Below are positions 8,870 to 20,455 of a stretch of DNA of 60,000 bases, piece by piece. The notes beneath the pieces were generated by a model, which did not search any database, was not told where the DNA came from, and worked only from the letters and a program-made list of their open reading frames with translations. Made by a program: the position numbers and the translations under genes. Each line of letters opens with the position of its first letter. Position 1 is the first letter of the stretch. Source of the stretch: Cristatella mucedo (lineage: Eukaryota; Bryozoa; Phylactolaemata; Cristatellidae); NCBI GenBank assembly GCA_009760855.2, contig WPIO01000123.1, forward strand, positions 436,001 to 496,000. The letters run 5' to 3'.

Positions 8870-10485
8870 CTACAGTGAGCCAACCTTGTAACGCCTATTC
8901 TTAAAAAGCCTGAATTAGACACGGAGGTCCTAGCAAACTATCGTCCAGTTTCCGTTCTTCCGTTCTTATCAAGGATTCTTGAAAAAATTGTTGCTAAGCA
9001 GTTGGTTGGACATATTGAAAATAATGGAATGTCAGAAACATTTCAATCAGGGTTCAACAGGCAGTGCTCTACTGAAACTGCTCTCCTCCGTGTTAACAAT
9101 GACATTCTACGTGGAAAGTCGACGAGAATATAACTACCCTAGCTCTGCTAGATCTGTCTGCTGCCTTCGACACTATTGATCACGAAGTTCTGCTTGAACG
9201 ATTGAGAACAACCATCGGTTTGGCAGACGAAGCACTGGCGTGGTTGAAATCCTACTTGCATGATCGTGTTCAATCCGTGTCGTGTGGGGGTCAGGTCTTA
9301 GACACAAGAAGGGTCACCTGTGGAGTCCCTCAAGGGTCTGTTGTTAGTCCCTTGCTGCTCTCCATTTATACTCAACCTCTGGGAATAGTGATTAAGGCCC
9401 ATGGAATAGGATGTCACTTCTATGCTGACGATACTCAGTTGTATTTGTCATTCTAACCGTCAGAATCTGCTGCAGCAACTGAGAAACTGAATGCTTGCCT
9501 TGCCGATATTCGATCCTGGATGTCAGAAAACTTCCTGAAATTAAAGGATGATAAAACCGAACTGCTGCTCATAGGACCCCCTAAGCGTGTGGCTGGATTA
9601 AAAGGCTTTGCCGTTCTTATAGGTGATGCTATTGAGCAGCCTTGGAATTGCTCGAAATTTAGGTGTCGTGTTCGACAGCTGCCTCAATTTTCAAAAGCTT
9701 CATTCAGAAGACTGCCTCTACCGCTAGCCATCACATCCGATCCCTGTCCAAGATTAAGAGCTGTCTCCCACAGTTGCTTGTAAAAGATTTAACTAGCTCT
9801 CTAGTTCTGTCTTGGCTTAATTATTGTAATTACCTTTTGGCTGGTCTGCCAAAGAAGGCTATTATGCCACTACAGCAGACAATGAATATGGCTGCAAGGC
9901 TGGTCTTCGAGTCCCAGCGGTTTGAGCACGTGTCTCCTTTGCTGAAGGAGCTAGGATGGTTGCCGGTGGAGCAAAGGATACAGAGCAAATTCTTATGCTG
10001 ACCCACAAGGCCTGCCACGGCTTGGCTCCTTCATACCTAGCTGAGCTGCTGCATCTGTTTCAGCATGTTCGCGCCCTCAGGTCCTGTGTGGACAATACAT
10101 TAGCTGTCCCATTCCTCAGCTCAAAGACTGTTGGAGGCAGAAGCTTCAGCTCTGCAGGTCCTAGACTGTGGAACTCGCTTCCACAATTCTCATGCAACGA
10201 TAACTACAATTCTTATGCAACGATAACTACTCTCCTACTGCCGACTATGGCACATCATTTTCAGTGGTCCTGAGCTGCTACTTCTATGCTACCCACTACC
10301 TCAACCGCTCTCCTGACTCTGCTATGCTTCCCACTTTCTCTTTGTTGCGTGAGACGAAGTCTGTTGGCTACCGAATGCGTACCGAAAGCCGCTTAGGCTG
10401 TGAGTGTGCTATACAAAACTCTCCTGCGTAACACCCACGTCTTTATGACTTGGTGGAGTTACTGACGGAGATAAATTACATGCAT
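8870..10485 (+). mobile_element. LINE-B, 5'-truncated degenerate copy
   Basis: It starts within the RT domain (NYRPVS block near 8935). The frame 9202-9456 carries GVPQGSV and HFYADDTQLYLSF, the RT catalytic box, before a stop at 9454-9456. Further fragments of the thumb and C-terminal region follow to 10273 in shifting frames. The 3' UTR ends near 10480 with GACGGAGATAAATTACAT. It is the plus-strand counterpart of the better copy at 35676-37208. It contains a local duplication around 10190-10225 (CAACGATAACTAC twice). Confidence 0.8.
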
Positions 10486-10571
10486 ACTGAGCCCAAGCTT
10501 CTGCCATCATCGGTCTTGGGGCTAAGGAACGATTTAATAATTTATTGTCTATAAAGAAATACTAGCCGATT

Positions 10572-10723
10572 TAGCAGCCTCTTTTTGTATAGCGACAAAA
10601 GAGCGTTTATCACACTGCTTGCATTGGCGATAGACGATTGCCCAACCAGGAATCTAACCCATGACCTAGGGATCAAGGTCGTGAAAACCACTCGCCTTAC
10701 CTAGTGTGCCATCACTGCTCACC
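10572..10723 (-). mobile_element. tRNA-derived SINE (type 1)
   Basis: The reverse complement starts GGTGAGCAGTGATGGCACAC with an A-box-like CACTAGGTAAGG, and a degenerate B box GGGTTAGATTCC. The conserved body GTCGCTATACAAAAAGAGGCTG follows. The same unit occurs at 31706, 51575 and 58506. Pol III-type internal promoter elements and the tRNA-like head indicate a SINE, not a functional tRNA. Confidence 0.75.
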
Positions 10724-11494
10724 AAAACAGGACACGATCTCTCACGAAGAGGCTGAAACTGATGCAGCAGGAACTGCAGTAGGCAGCAGAGTAGAGGCTC
10801 CTTCAAATCTTTCAGCGTTTACATGTGCAGGGAGAAGACCTGCAGCTTACTGTGTAGCAGCAGATCAACGCACCACACTAGTAGAATAGAAGAAATGTTG
10901 TCAAGATGGCCTGTTGGAGTCTTCTCACATACTTGCTGCTCATTAACGTAAATGTTCGTGAGTTTCCCAATGTGGTCTAAACTTAATAATTGCAGACCGG
11001 CGCCAATGACGTTTAGGCAAGGTGGGAGGCAGACTAGGCAACGTCAAAATAGAAAAAGTGAGTGGTTGAAAGTATGCAGGATAGAAGATTATTTATCTGC
11101 CATACCCAGCATCTACCGTCGGAGACTTAACAGCAGTAACTTCCAAACTTCCAAGTTACTTCAAGACGGCTGTGCGGGCCTGACAAAATAAAATGATTGT
11201 AAAGATGCTGGGTGCTTGCAAAACTTATTTCAACCCAAAAGTACCACAATTGACTGCAACGTTGCAGCTAGACGAACCATACAAAAAGGCTGCTGCTAAG
11301 TCACCGGAGAGTCCTGGCCAAAAAAGTCTGCTAATTGGCTCCGAGCCAGGCAGATTGGTGCTCATTTAATTATTAGTAAGGCCGGCAACAATCGGCCTCC
11401 ATATAGAGAATGAAAAGAGTTCAGCACGTGTGAACAATGCATGGTACAACTGTTGAAGCTGAACTATAAAAATGGCAGTATTAGCTCAGCAGAA
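10724..11494. other. Unassigned interval
   Basis: No LINE, SINE or conserved peptide recognised. Short open frames at 10704-10889 and 10952-11191 lack supporting features. Nothing further can be said. Confidence 0.4.
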
Positions 11495-11890
11495 TGCATT
11501 TAAGCTTTTTTAAATGTCTTCAGTTCAGGTAATGCCGTGAAGCCAGTCAGAAGTGAGTTACAGGCTTTGTGAGAATAGCAAAAAAAGGCACGGTCTCCAG
11601 AGGATTTGAGGTCCGTACGAGTTATAGGTAAAGGATTAGATTAAGAATAAGAGCTGGTACGATGCTTAGGTTGACGATAGATTCCATCTGCTAGGCAGGC
11701 TAGAGTCAAAGAATGAAGTGACCTAAGAGAGATTGACAGAAACTTGAAGTCGGTGCCTTGCTCCATTGGTAACCAATGAAGCAGGTCGGCGAGAAGTGGT
11801 GTTATGTGGCAACTGCAAGGCTCATGACAGACAAGCCTCGTTGCAAAGTTTTGCACCAACTGCATTAATTTTGTAGTAGCACCTCTCGTT
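11495..11890 (-). mobile_element. LINE-A C-terminal fragment
   Basis: The minus-strand frame 11641-11865 reads MQLVQNFATRLVC, HITPLLADLLHWLP and KFLSISLRSLHS, the C-terminal region of LINE-A. It lacks both the 3' tail and the RT. Downstream (11891-12100) I see no assignable feature. Confidence 0.7.
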
Positions 11891-12132
11891 AAAGGTGAGG
11901 TTTGTGTGTTTGTCTGGTAGATTGTAAGTATTTTGCGAGTTGGTGGTACCTATCTGAAGGCACGGTGACATTGAGGGCTAGTGATTACAGTGATGCCGAG
12001 GCGATCTGCTTACTGCACAATCATTGCTATGAAGTAGCAATCGGCAGTTGGTCATGCTGCTTAGCTAGTGTGGTTTAAGCTTCCTCCACTGAGCTATTGC
12101 AACTAAGCGAAATGCCACTGGCGAGTGGTTAC

Positions 12133-12299
12133 CCGTATAGCTCCAAGTTCGTCCGAAGTCAGCACCTTCTTTTCATACAAATACCCTGCAATTTGTTCCA
12201 CCTGTTCCTCGGTAAGTTGTTTTTTTATTTTTGAACAATCTCGTAAAACGTCTAGCAGTGTATCATCTTGGTCAAGCGTCGATTCTGAAGATTGAGCTT
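12133..12299 (-). CDS. Exon 4 of predicted CARD gene: first half of the CARD
   Basis: The acceptor is TTCGTTTCTTTTAG, with the exon starting at 12299. The donor is CGG then GTAACC at 12132-12127. The 167-nt exon enters in phase 1 (two bases complete a codon) and leaves in phase 0. The peptide starts AQSSESTLDQDDTLLDVL and includes LTEEQVEQIAGYLYEKK and VLTSDELGAIR. The Leu spacing and the xLTxxExxxIR ending match CARD helices 1-3. It joins exon 5 (7817-7987) in frame to complete the domain. The open frame extends upstream to 12372, so an alternative acceptor near 12374 (TTTTTATGTAG) is possible. It sits 28.5 kb from the TRADD-N-like exon 3, whose donor is also phase 1. Confidence 0.62.
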
Positions 12300-12749
12300 C
12301 TAAAAGAAACGAACGCACATTTAATAGATCCAAAAGAAGTGACCAACATGGCATTCTGACACTTTTTATCACTCTACATAAAAACGTAAATAATTCGATT
12401 AAATTACTATAGTAGAGCTATAATACCATCGAATCGGATAGGTCATTCTGAAACAAAATGTACAACTTATCAATAAATTCGGTCGATATTTCAAGGCCCT
12501 GGCACGAGTATCTCATGAACTGGTAATATTTCAGCAACTGCCCCCACCGTAAAGAGTGAGAACAACAAAATCGCCACAGTCATATTTGCTTACAAGAATA
12601 TGCTTCCCACATACAGCATGAGGCGGCTGGGGCTGTGGGGCGTTGCCCGAACGGGTAGACCCGGATGCACATCGCTCGTTCGGTCTGCTCCTGCTATTAT
12701 TAATCATCAATGGCCCGGCTGCCCCACCCCCGACGTACGTGTACCACAG

Positions 12750-12871
12750 CCGGCTACCAAATGCGTCCCGAAAGCCACTTTGGCTGTGAGTGCCCTATAC
12801 AAAACTCTCCTGCATAACACCCACATGGTCTTTATGACTTTGTGGAGTTACTGACGGAGATACATTACATC
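12750..12871 (+). mobile_element. LINE-B 3' tail fragment
   Basis: From CGGCTACCAAATGCGTCC through ACAAAACTCTCCTGCATAAC to GGAGATACATTACAT, this is the last ~120 nt of LINE-B. 12300-12600 and 12872-13190 have no nameable feature. Confidence 0.75.
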
Positions 12872-13194
12872 AGGCCGGCCGCCTGGCCACTCGCACACTA
12901 GCCCACGGTGTCATCAAAAGCCGGCGTCAGCATAAGGGAGCATGCAGGGACGTGCATGCTGTCCGAAGCTACTGTTTGGCGCTCTATTCTGCTCATTAAA
13001 ACTTACTAATTTTGCATGTGTATTTGTAGTTGGTATTTTGCCCTAAGAATATTCACACCTAAGATAACAACAGAACTTCCAGCACCGAAATATAGGGCAA
13101 ATTGGCACAGCTCTTCGAAGGGTTGTATGCCATATCAGGCCAACGTTCGCCTGTCCTTACTAGTAGTCCATTAACTCTAAAATCAAAAATAAAT

Positions 13195-13545
13195 AAACAA
13201 AAATGCACTTGATAAAAGCACCCTCAGAGAACTAAATCTCTTTCAAGGCGCTTTACATTCGCTGCAAAGGGAAACGCAATTGTGAGTAATATCATGCTCG
13301 ATAAACAACATGGATAACATGGTTAGGGGTGAAATGCACAGGGTCAGCATGCAAATGTGGTTAGTGACAGCATACACAGTGTCAGCACACACAAGCGCAT
13401 TAAGGACGAATCACGGTGACCCACTAAATGCAGTCCTAATAAGTTTTTTTTTAAGTTTTTTTTAAATGTGGTCAAGTCAGGGGATGTTCTCACGCAAGTC
13501 GGGAGTGAGTTCCAGGCTTTAGGAGCATATGAAACAAGTGTCATG
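13195..13545 (-). mobile_element. LINE-A 3' end copy
   Basis: The reverse-complement tail hairpin is at 13205-13258, followed by the 3' UTR and the last coding stretch (SYAPKAWNSLPTC, minus frame to 13344). An A-rich segment replaces the usual (TAA)n at the 3' edge. Confidence 0.7.
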
Positions 13546-14050
13546 TAATCAATTCTTAGGAATGTCTAACAGGTTTTGCTGTGCCTCTGCGTTCAAACCA
13601 CGATACAGGCAAACACATGATTCACCAACTGATCGACTATTACCAAACCTAGGTTACTTACACACCTGACCTATGATAATCACGTACAAGGTTTCAAGTA
13701 AGACACAGTTTTAATTCATGAATCGGGCGTCACTCAGTCACATAGCTAGCATGTTTAGGCAACCCTGCTATAGTGAACATGAAACTAACGGTAACCTATT
13801 TCAAAGACCAGTGGCATGTAACATGGAATACATCATGTACCTGTATATTAAAAAGCCTTACCAAAATAAGAAAAAAACAAGACTAGTTCTAGAGGGCAAA
13901 GGGAAAGCATACTGCATCAGTTGGCCTGGAGCTAACCCCTCAATGATGATATCCAATTGCAGTTAATGATCTTTTCAAGCAGAGAAGTCTTCACTTGGTG
14001 TCCATACCAACTGAAAGCTCGATGAGCCATACAGGGCATCCTGAAACCGG
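13546..14050. repeat. Interspersed repeat Y (copy 1)
   Basis: Matches 28930-29420: shared blocks include AGTGAACATGAAACTAA, CATCATGTACCTGTATATTA and ACAAGACTAGTTCTAG. No protein in common is obvious, so it is a non-autonomous repeat or an untranslated part of a larger element. The family-C RT fragment follows immediately. Confidence 0.6.
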
Positions 14051-14369
14051 TAGCAAAACAACCTACCAAGGTGATCTGGAGGCCTAGTGTGCTTTCTGGG
14101 CAATGGGCTGCAACGACATCCATGGTGAGGTTGGTGCCCTGGTACACTGTTTAGGAGGACGGACCAAGATAATGGCCAACTCCCGTGACTGGTCTCGATC
14201 GATAAGCTGGCTGCACGCCTTTGTCGAGCTCACAGCAGGTCATCGGGGACCGACCACCTCGAATACAAGCACATCCCTTGCTCAACCCAGGCTGCAGCCT
14301 GGTAGCCACTGTCCTAATGCCTGCATGCTCTTTCGAAAGGTTCTTCCATCGTGAAATGTTGGCTCGACC

Positions 14370-15560
14370 GTCCTAACATTAATGCATGGAGACGCTTCAG
14401 TTCCAGTGAACTTCAGGCCCATCATGCTCCTGCCGATGCTTTACAAACTCACGTTGGGGAGAATTTGGCTGCTAGACTTTTCGAACACCTACGAGCTGGT
14501 AGATGGCTCTTTGGGCAGCAGAAGCGCTGTTTGCCGGGTGTCGAGGTCTGCCTCAAGCAGTGTTTCTTATAATCATAATCATGATAAAAAGATATTTGAT
14601 GAAGGGTGCCCTCAGAGAACTCAATCTCTCTCTTGGCGCTTTACATTTGCTTCAAAGGAAGCACGATCGAATGATTAGTGTGAGCATGCTCACTATGCAA
14701 CAAGAATAACATGTTTTGGGGTGATATGCACAGGGTCAGCATACAAGTGTGGTTAATGGCAGCATGGACAGTATTGGAGAGCATTAGGACTTGTTGTCAG
14801 CTTGCATATGTGTACATGTGTATTTGTGTGTGTGTGTGTGATTGTGCAAATAATGCTAGACAGCAAACGACTTTGACTCGGAACACAACCGAACTCAACA
14901 ACTTTTAATCAATCAACAAGTCTGTCTGCTCTGCAGATGTCAATCTAATCTGAGCTTCTGTCGTCTGCCACCATGAACACTTTGCTCCGATTGACGAGTG
15001 CCATTGCTAGGGCCAGCAGCAGGAATTCAGTGCTCCGATTGATCGGTCAAGGTTGGCAGGTTGGCAGGGTCCCGAGCCTAATACTGGCAGAGAAAAACAT
15101 TTAGGGGCATCACTGCCATAGTTTGGGGTATGCATTCTCTATTACGATCTCAGCACACATAAAATACGGATCAGTTAAGCTTTCGAAATGCTGGAATATA
15201 TAGGTGGTTTTTCGTGATCGACCCAGCAGTTAGCACTACCGTCGACAGTCATACGACAGCCTCTCCCTATATGCCTGGAACCACAGAATGCATTTGGAGG
15301 CGTCCTGCACTTTACTCATGCAGGCCCTGCTCAAGGTCAGGGTGAGCCTGGTCTTTTAAAGGTTTGTGCAGTGCCTATACACAGATGCATCGATGGTGCT
15401 GTGAGTGAGCAACCAAGACCTCATGCTATTTCATGCACAGCAGGTGATCCTCTGTTGCCTATTCTGTTTGAAGTGGCCATGGAACCGATCGTGAGGTCAA
15501 TCCTGGCATGCGAGGCTTCAGGCTTACGGGTGGGCGATTTGACAGGAATACGTCTCAGCA
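14370..15560 (+). mobile_element. RT-like family C fragment, split by a LINE-A insertion
   Basis: At 14382-14520 a frame reads VNFRPIMLLPMLYKL, the RPI-LL-xLYK block of non-LTR RTs. At 15430-15520 another reads AGDPLLPILFEVAMEPIV, the G-D-P-L-x-P-x-LF RT block. A LINE-A minus-strand 3' end (14575-14860) lies between them. The same architecture recurs at 33830-34550. R2/NeSL-like affinity is a guess from the GDPLxPxLF form. All frames are broken. Confidence 0.5.
14575..14860 (-). mobile_element. LINE-A 3' end nested in family C
   Basis: The reverse-complement tail (GGTGCCCTCAGAGAACTCAATC) follows an interrupted ATAATCATAATCATGAT microsatellite at 14569-14585, then 3' UTR. Further right, a short (TG)n run lies near 14825-14840. 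Confidence 0.7.
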
Positions 15561-15789
15561 GTAGAGGAGGCCACCAAGATTCTTGGCCTAAACTCTTGCC
15601 AACTTCAGCCCCTAGAAAGATTGATCCGTAGGCCAGCTATGCAAGCACGGTACGAAGGTAAGCGACAGCTGCATCGCATGACATTCGCAGCCTTCCCGAA
15701 GGCAAAAGAGTTGTATATCTGGGCACTCTGCCAGGCCATGTCTACCCCAGGGCAGACATTGCAGTTTTGTAGTCGTTCTTAATACCTAG

Positions 15790-16960
15790 ACTCTATTTTA
15801 CAGGACGTTGTGCTGAGAGGCGACACAGCCAGGACAGGCCACAGTAGCAATATCTTTTCAGAAGGTTGCAAAGTAAGTTTTCAGCTAGAGGGGCAATTGA
15901 GTTAGCCAACTGAGCTTTTGTTCTGCAATACCTCAATCAGTCCAATTCTAGCGACTGTGAGGAAATTCTGCCTGCCCCTCAATCCCGACAGGCTGAACTA
16001 AGAGGCACAGTTCGCATTGTGATTTGCTATGAGGTCCAAGTCGTTTAGGAGGAGATAGCTACAGGAGGACCGGCATATACAAGAACAACGTTTACTCAAC
16101 CGGGTATTTCCAAGCAGCATTGCCTCGTACAGGTTGGACACACATAAACACACAAGCAGAGCTAGTAATCAACGTCGTTCCGAAGTGGTGAGCACAAGTC
16201 GGTATGCTGTTTTATAGCTGCCGGTTACAATCGTCCGGTCGCAGACCCAGACAGGTGACGACACGGGCAAGCTACACAAGAGCAGACTAGCCCCAAGAAA
16301 ATGCCACTCCTTACACTTTATCCCTTCAGCCGTGACGCGATTAGAAAATCTTTGGCTGGTCGGGCTGTTTTTGACACCGACTTTTTCTGATGATTTTCCC
16401 ACTGCTGTGGCTGTACGAGCTCACAGCGAGTGCAAGGTGAAAGATTCAGGCAGAGGCTCGTTGAACGTGAGCATGGCACAGTTACTTGCACAGGTGCCAT
16501 GGAAGCCAACCACTTGGGTGGCTTAGGCTGTATTCAAGGATAGCACTAGCAGACGGTTCTCATCTCTTTGACATTCTTAGCTTCTAATTTCCGATTGATC
16601 TCTTAACGTCTATTATATAATGAGTCTAAGTGGCAGGCATAGCCTTTTAAAGCTAAGAGAATAGGCAGGTTAGCCACTTACGGTAGCAGGTGAGCATGAT
16701 AACCTGCAGGCAAGCCATGCCCCATCGTCCAGCTGGCAAGGGCCATCTAGTATGGAGCCTCTGAAACCTCGGATGTGTAACTGACCTACATACCAAATAA
16801 GATACAGTAAGCAGATGATATTACTATTCTTAAAGTAGCTCAAGCCACACAGTTTAAGCCGACTCAAACTGATCGATCTAAATATTGACGGCAGCAAACG
16901 GCCGAACCTAGCAGCCGATACTGTGCTGTAGTCGAGGGTCGGCCTGTCGGCTGCTGCTTG
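15790..16960. repeat. Interspersed repeat W (copy 1)
   Basis: About 1.1 kb is colinear with 43440-44525. Shared blocks include TTTCAGCTAGAGGGGCAATTG, GATGATTTTCTCACTGCTGTGGC-like sequence and the TTAGCCACTTACGG...CAGGTGAGCATG segment. Fragments recur at 32590-32900 and 56380-56745. No conserved long frame runs through it; non-autonomous element likely. Confidence 0.65.
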
Positions 16961-17026
16961 CTCGATCCAAGGTCCATCGGCAATTCACAGTATTTTCGTT
17001 TCAGCAATCGAAGCCGCTATTAGCCA

Positions 17027-17105
17027 TTTCATTGCGAACATAGTAGCGTTTCAATCCTTAATAAATCTCATAGTATGTGACCAAAACATGTGAGCTGCAG
17101 TGAAA
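17027..17105. repeat. 79-bp target-site duplication, left copy
   Basis: TTTCATTGCGAACATAGTAG... to ...GAGCTGCAGTGAAA is identical to 17788-17866. The two flank a single truncated LINE-B, marking the pre-insertion sequence. Confidence 0.95.
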
Positions 17106-17787
17106 AATATATAAATGTAATGCAATGTATTTCCGACAGTAACTCCACAAAGTCATAAAGACCATGTGGGTGTTACGCAGGAGAGTTTTGTATAGCGCAC
17201 TCACAGCCTAAGCGGCTTTCGGTACGCATTCGGTAGCCAACAGACTTCGTCTCACCCAACAAAGAGAAAGTGGGAAGCATAGCAGAGTTAGGAGAGCAGT
17301 TGATGTAGTGAGTAGCCTAGAAGTAGCAGTTCAGGACCGCTGAAAAAGATGTGCCATAGTCGGCAGTTGGAGAGTAGATGTCGTTCCTTAAGAATTGTGG
17401 AAGCGAGTTCCACAGTCTAGGACCTGCAGAGCTAAAGCTTCTGTCGCCAACTGTCTTTAAGTGGAGGAATGGGACAGCTAATTTATTGTCCACACAGGAC
17501 CTGAGGGCGCGAACAGGCTGAAACTGATGCAGCAGTTCAGCTAGGTATGAAGGAGCCAAGCCGTGGCGGGCCTTGTGGGTCAGCATAAGAACTTTGCTCT
17601 GTATCCTTTGCTCAACAAGCAACCATCCTAGCTCTTCCAGCAAAGGTGACACGTGCTCAAACTGCTGGGACTTGAAGACCAGCCTTGCAGCCATATTCAT
17701 AGTCTGCTGTAGTGGCATAATAGCTTTCTTTGGTAGCCCAGCCAAAAGGGATTTACAAAATGAATTATATATATATATATATATATA
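17106..17787 (-). mobile_element. LINE-B, 5'-truncated insertion with perfect 79-bp TSD
   Basis: The 3' end (ATGCAATGTATTTCC..., reverse complement of the GGAGATACATTACAT-type terminus) is at 17118-17135. The coding remnant runs 17317-17760 (AIMPLQQTMNMAARLVF, LAELLHQFQPVRAL, FSSAGPRLWNSLPQF) in one open minus frame. The 5' truncation point is near 17760 and is followed by (AT)n at 17763-17787. The identical 79-bp flanks argue that this is one of the youngest insertions here. Confidence 0.92.
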
Positions 17788-17866
17788 TTTCATTGCGAAC
17801 ATAGTAGCGTTTCAATCCTTAATAAATCTCATAGTATGTGACCAAAACATGTGAGCTGCAGTGAAA
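17788..17866. repeat. 79-bp target-site duplication, right copy
   Basis: Identical over 79 positions to 17027-17105. The bases immediately outside differ on both sides, which fixes the length. Confidence 0.95.
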
Positions 17867-18450
17867 TCAAACTGATAATAGATCAAAATAAAATCGCTTG
17901 AATCCTTAATAAAGGAGGACTTGGTAGCTATTGGGCATATATTATTGCCTCCACTGGCAAGTTGCCTTTGAGAGACATAATAAAAGAGATTTGCATTATG
18001 GATTGGAGGCTCTGCTAAAGGTTTGAAATTGAGAAAAGAAAGTGTGACAATGGGAACTCTTCGGAGGGTAACTAAAGCTACAAAATTAGGAGAAGCCAGT
18101 TTTAAAGACCGGTGGTTTGTAACGCACACTACATCCTGAACATGTGTGCATACGAATGGATTCTCCAAAAAGCTAGACCAGTTCGGCAGAGTAAAGGCAG
18201 AGATAACCGGAGAGCTATTTGTAATGAGCTGACACTCTTTGGATGCTAGGTCGTCTCAGCAGCCCATTCTTCAGTTTGTGTGCAGAGTAACAGAAATCTC
18301 GATCCTCAAAAGATTTAGATACAGTGGAACTGCCATCTAGCGATATGACTGGATGCTGATGGGAATTTGACATACACAACAACAGGATATGCTGCAGTAA
18401 TTAGAGCTTATGCAATAAGTAGACTAACGGCAACAATATCACACAGAGTG
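17867..18450. repeat. Interspersed repeat Y (copy 2, other segment)
   Basis: 17895-18010 resembles 28635-28750 (TAATAAAGGAGGACTTGGTA, GCCTCCA..GCAAGTTGCC). 18305-18370 resembles 29410-29465 and 40320-40385 (AAGATTTAGATACAGTG.., GACTGGATGCTGA). Same family as 13546-14050 but a different part. Confidence 0.55.
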
Positions 18451-18484
18451 CAAAGCTTCAACTAGGGCCAAACACTGCTAGTCG

Positions 18485-18935
18485 CAGGTTCCTTCTCCTT
18501 TGCTTCCTTCATCTTCGCTTCCTTCTCCTTTGCCTCCTTCTTTGCTTCCTTCATCTTCGCTTCCTTCTCCTTTGCCTCCTTCTTTGCTTCCTTCATCTTC
18601 GCTTCCTTCTCCTTTGCTTCCTTCTCCTTTGCTTCCTTCTCCAATGTTTCCTTCTCCTTTGCCTCCTTCTTCGCTTCATTCTCCTTTGCTTCCTTCTCCT
18701 TTGCTTCCTTCTCTTTTGCTTCCTTCATCTTCGCTTCCTTCTCCTTTGCCTCCTTCTTTGCTTCCTTCATCTTCGCTTCCTTCTCCTTTGCTTCCTTCTT
18801 CTTCGCTTCCTTCTCCTTTGCTTCCTTCTCCAATGTTTCCTTCTCCTTTGCTTCCTTCTCCTTTGCTTCCTTCTCCAATGTTTCCTTCTCCTTTGCTTCC
18901 TTCTCCTTTGCTTCCTTCTCCTTTGCCTCATTCAC
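18485..18935 (-). repeat. Minisatellite encoding (AKEKE/MKEAK)n on the minus strand
   Basis: About 450 bp of 15- and 18-bp CTTCCTTCTCCTTTG-type units. The minus strand is open for 159 codons from 18941 (MAVNEAKEKEAKEKE start, ending ATSSVWP), giving a highly charged Lys/Glu/Ala helix or coiled coil with ETLEKE and MKEAKK variants. The array keeps the frame throughout, with all unit lengths multiples of three. It could be an exon of a coiled-coil protein or a non-coding minisatellite. The plus-strand Pro/Ser/Leu frame is its shadow. Confidence 0.6.
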
Positions 18936-18949
18936 GGCCACATAGTAGC

Positions 18950-19615
18950 TGTAATATTAGTTATAATCAGGCTGCTGTAGCGAGGCATCATTTTAGTACT
19001 TGCTCATCAAAGCTTGTCTGTCGTGAGCATCGCAGTTGCCACGTCACACCACTTCTCGCCGACCTGCACTGGCTACTAGTCAAGCAACGGACAGACTTCG
19101 AAGTTTTGTCGCTCATTTTTAGGTCAATTCATTTTTTGGCTCCAGCCTATCTCTCAGATCGACTCCCCCACCATGCCAAGCATCGTACCATTTACTTTCC
19201 GGAATCCAACAGTCTAATAATACCTCGTACAAAACTCAAATTCTTTCGACACGATGCATTTAGTTCGTGTGCTCCCAAAGCCTGGAACTTACTCCTGACT
19301 TGCCTCAAAACATCCCCTGACTTGAGCACATTTAAAAAGAACCTATAAACACCTATTTAGGACAGCAATTAGTGGGTTCCTGTGATTCGTCCTTTATGTG
19401 CTTATGTGTGCCGAAACTGGGCATGCTGCCACTAACCTTGATTCGCATGCTGACTCTGTGCATGTCACCCCTAACCATGCTATTCATGTTGTTTATCAAG
19501 CATGATATTACTCATTATTCAATCCCGTTTCTCTTTGCATTAAATGCAAAGCACATAGGAAGAGATTGAGTTCTCTGAGGGTGCTTTATCAAGTGCATTA
19601 TTGTTGTTATTATTA
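18950..19615 (+). mobile_element. LINE-A 3' portion
   Basis: Starts within the C-terminal coding region (SCHVTPLLADLHWL in frame 18500-19348), continues through the 3' UTR, and ends with the tail TTCTCTGAGGGTGCTTTATC at 19573-19592 and a short ATT run. Its upstream edge abuts the KEKEA minisatellite. Confidence 0.8.
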
Positions 19616-20455
19616 AAGTTCACAGCTGGCTACTCAGCCTGCTGCTGCTGCTGAAAGCTTTGATCATCTAAAAAGGCACATTGTGATCCCGGTAGGCTTA
19701 AAACAAGTTTACAATTCATAGAATAAATAGTATATGCATCTCCATCTGTAAGTCCATGAAGAAACATAAACTATGCACCTGCTACAAAGGACGGTTTTCT
19801 GTAGAGCTCTCAATGCCCAATCGGCTTTCAGTAATTATTCCGGTAGCCAAATTACTTCATTTGAGGAAACAAAAAGAAAGCATTAGAGCTGTTAGTAAGG
19901 CCGTCATCGAGTGCTTGGATTTGTAAACGATCTAACTAAGCTAGTGATGTTAGTATTTCGATCGTCAGAAGTACGATAAGCAATAAAAATAATTATACAT
20001 CTGATTTAGCATCCTCGGAGTGCTTGTTCTCTCTTCCTAGGCACTTTACGTTTGCATCAGCTTTTAGCCCTCTCGGCAAAATCATGTCACACGATGTGAT
20101 TGCCTGCATTAAAGTGAAACAGCTAGGGCCAAGAGACGTTCGGCAGGTCTGCTGTGAAACTACTGAAGCAAAACTACCAATAGCCTCTCAAATGCCGTGC
20201 TGAGCATGGTGCCGTTGTGCCATCATGGCTGTCCGAAGTACAGACTCCTACTTTCAGCTAAATATTATTCAAGAATTCCGGCTTGGTTAGACAGGGATAA
20301 TACATCTAAATAGATCCGTGCATTTGCGACATGCCATCTTTCCTTTTAGAGCACACTATATACTGGTCTAGCTGCCCTTGCAATTAGACCCTTCATTTTG
20401 AAAAACTTCTAGTGCTATTAGAAGGGGAATATGAGCAACTGCATGCAATTGCAAT
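19616..20455. other. Mostly unassigned; small LINE-A pieces
   Basis: 20010-20065 is a minus-strand LINE-A tail relic (CTCGGAGTGC...CCTAGGCACTTTACG). 20245-20450 is a plus-strand LINE-A relic (TACTTTCAGCTAAATATTATTC, compare TATTTTCAGCTCCACAACATT). The remainder has no recognised content. Confidence 0.45.

Noticed and set aside
17573-17854. 93-codon plus-strand frame over the LINE-B insertion
   Set aside because: Antisense of LINE-B coding sequence; its counterpart at 36133-36318 is likewise a shadow.
18500-19348. 282-codon plus-strand Pro/Ser/Leu-rich frame
   Set aside because: It is the antisense of the KEKEA minisatellite continuing into LINE-A coding sequence; there is no independent support.
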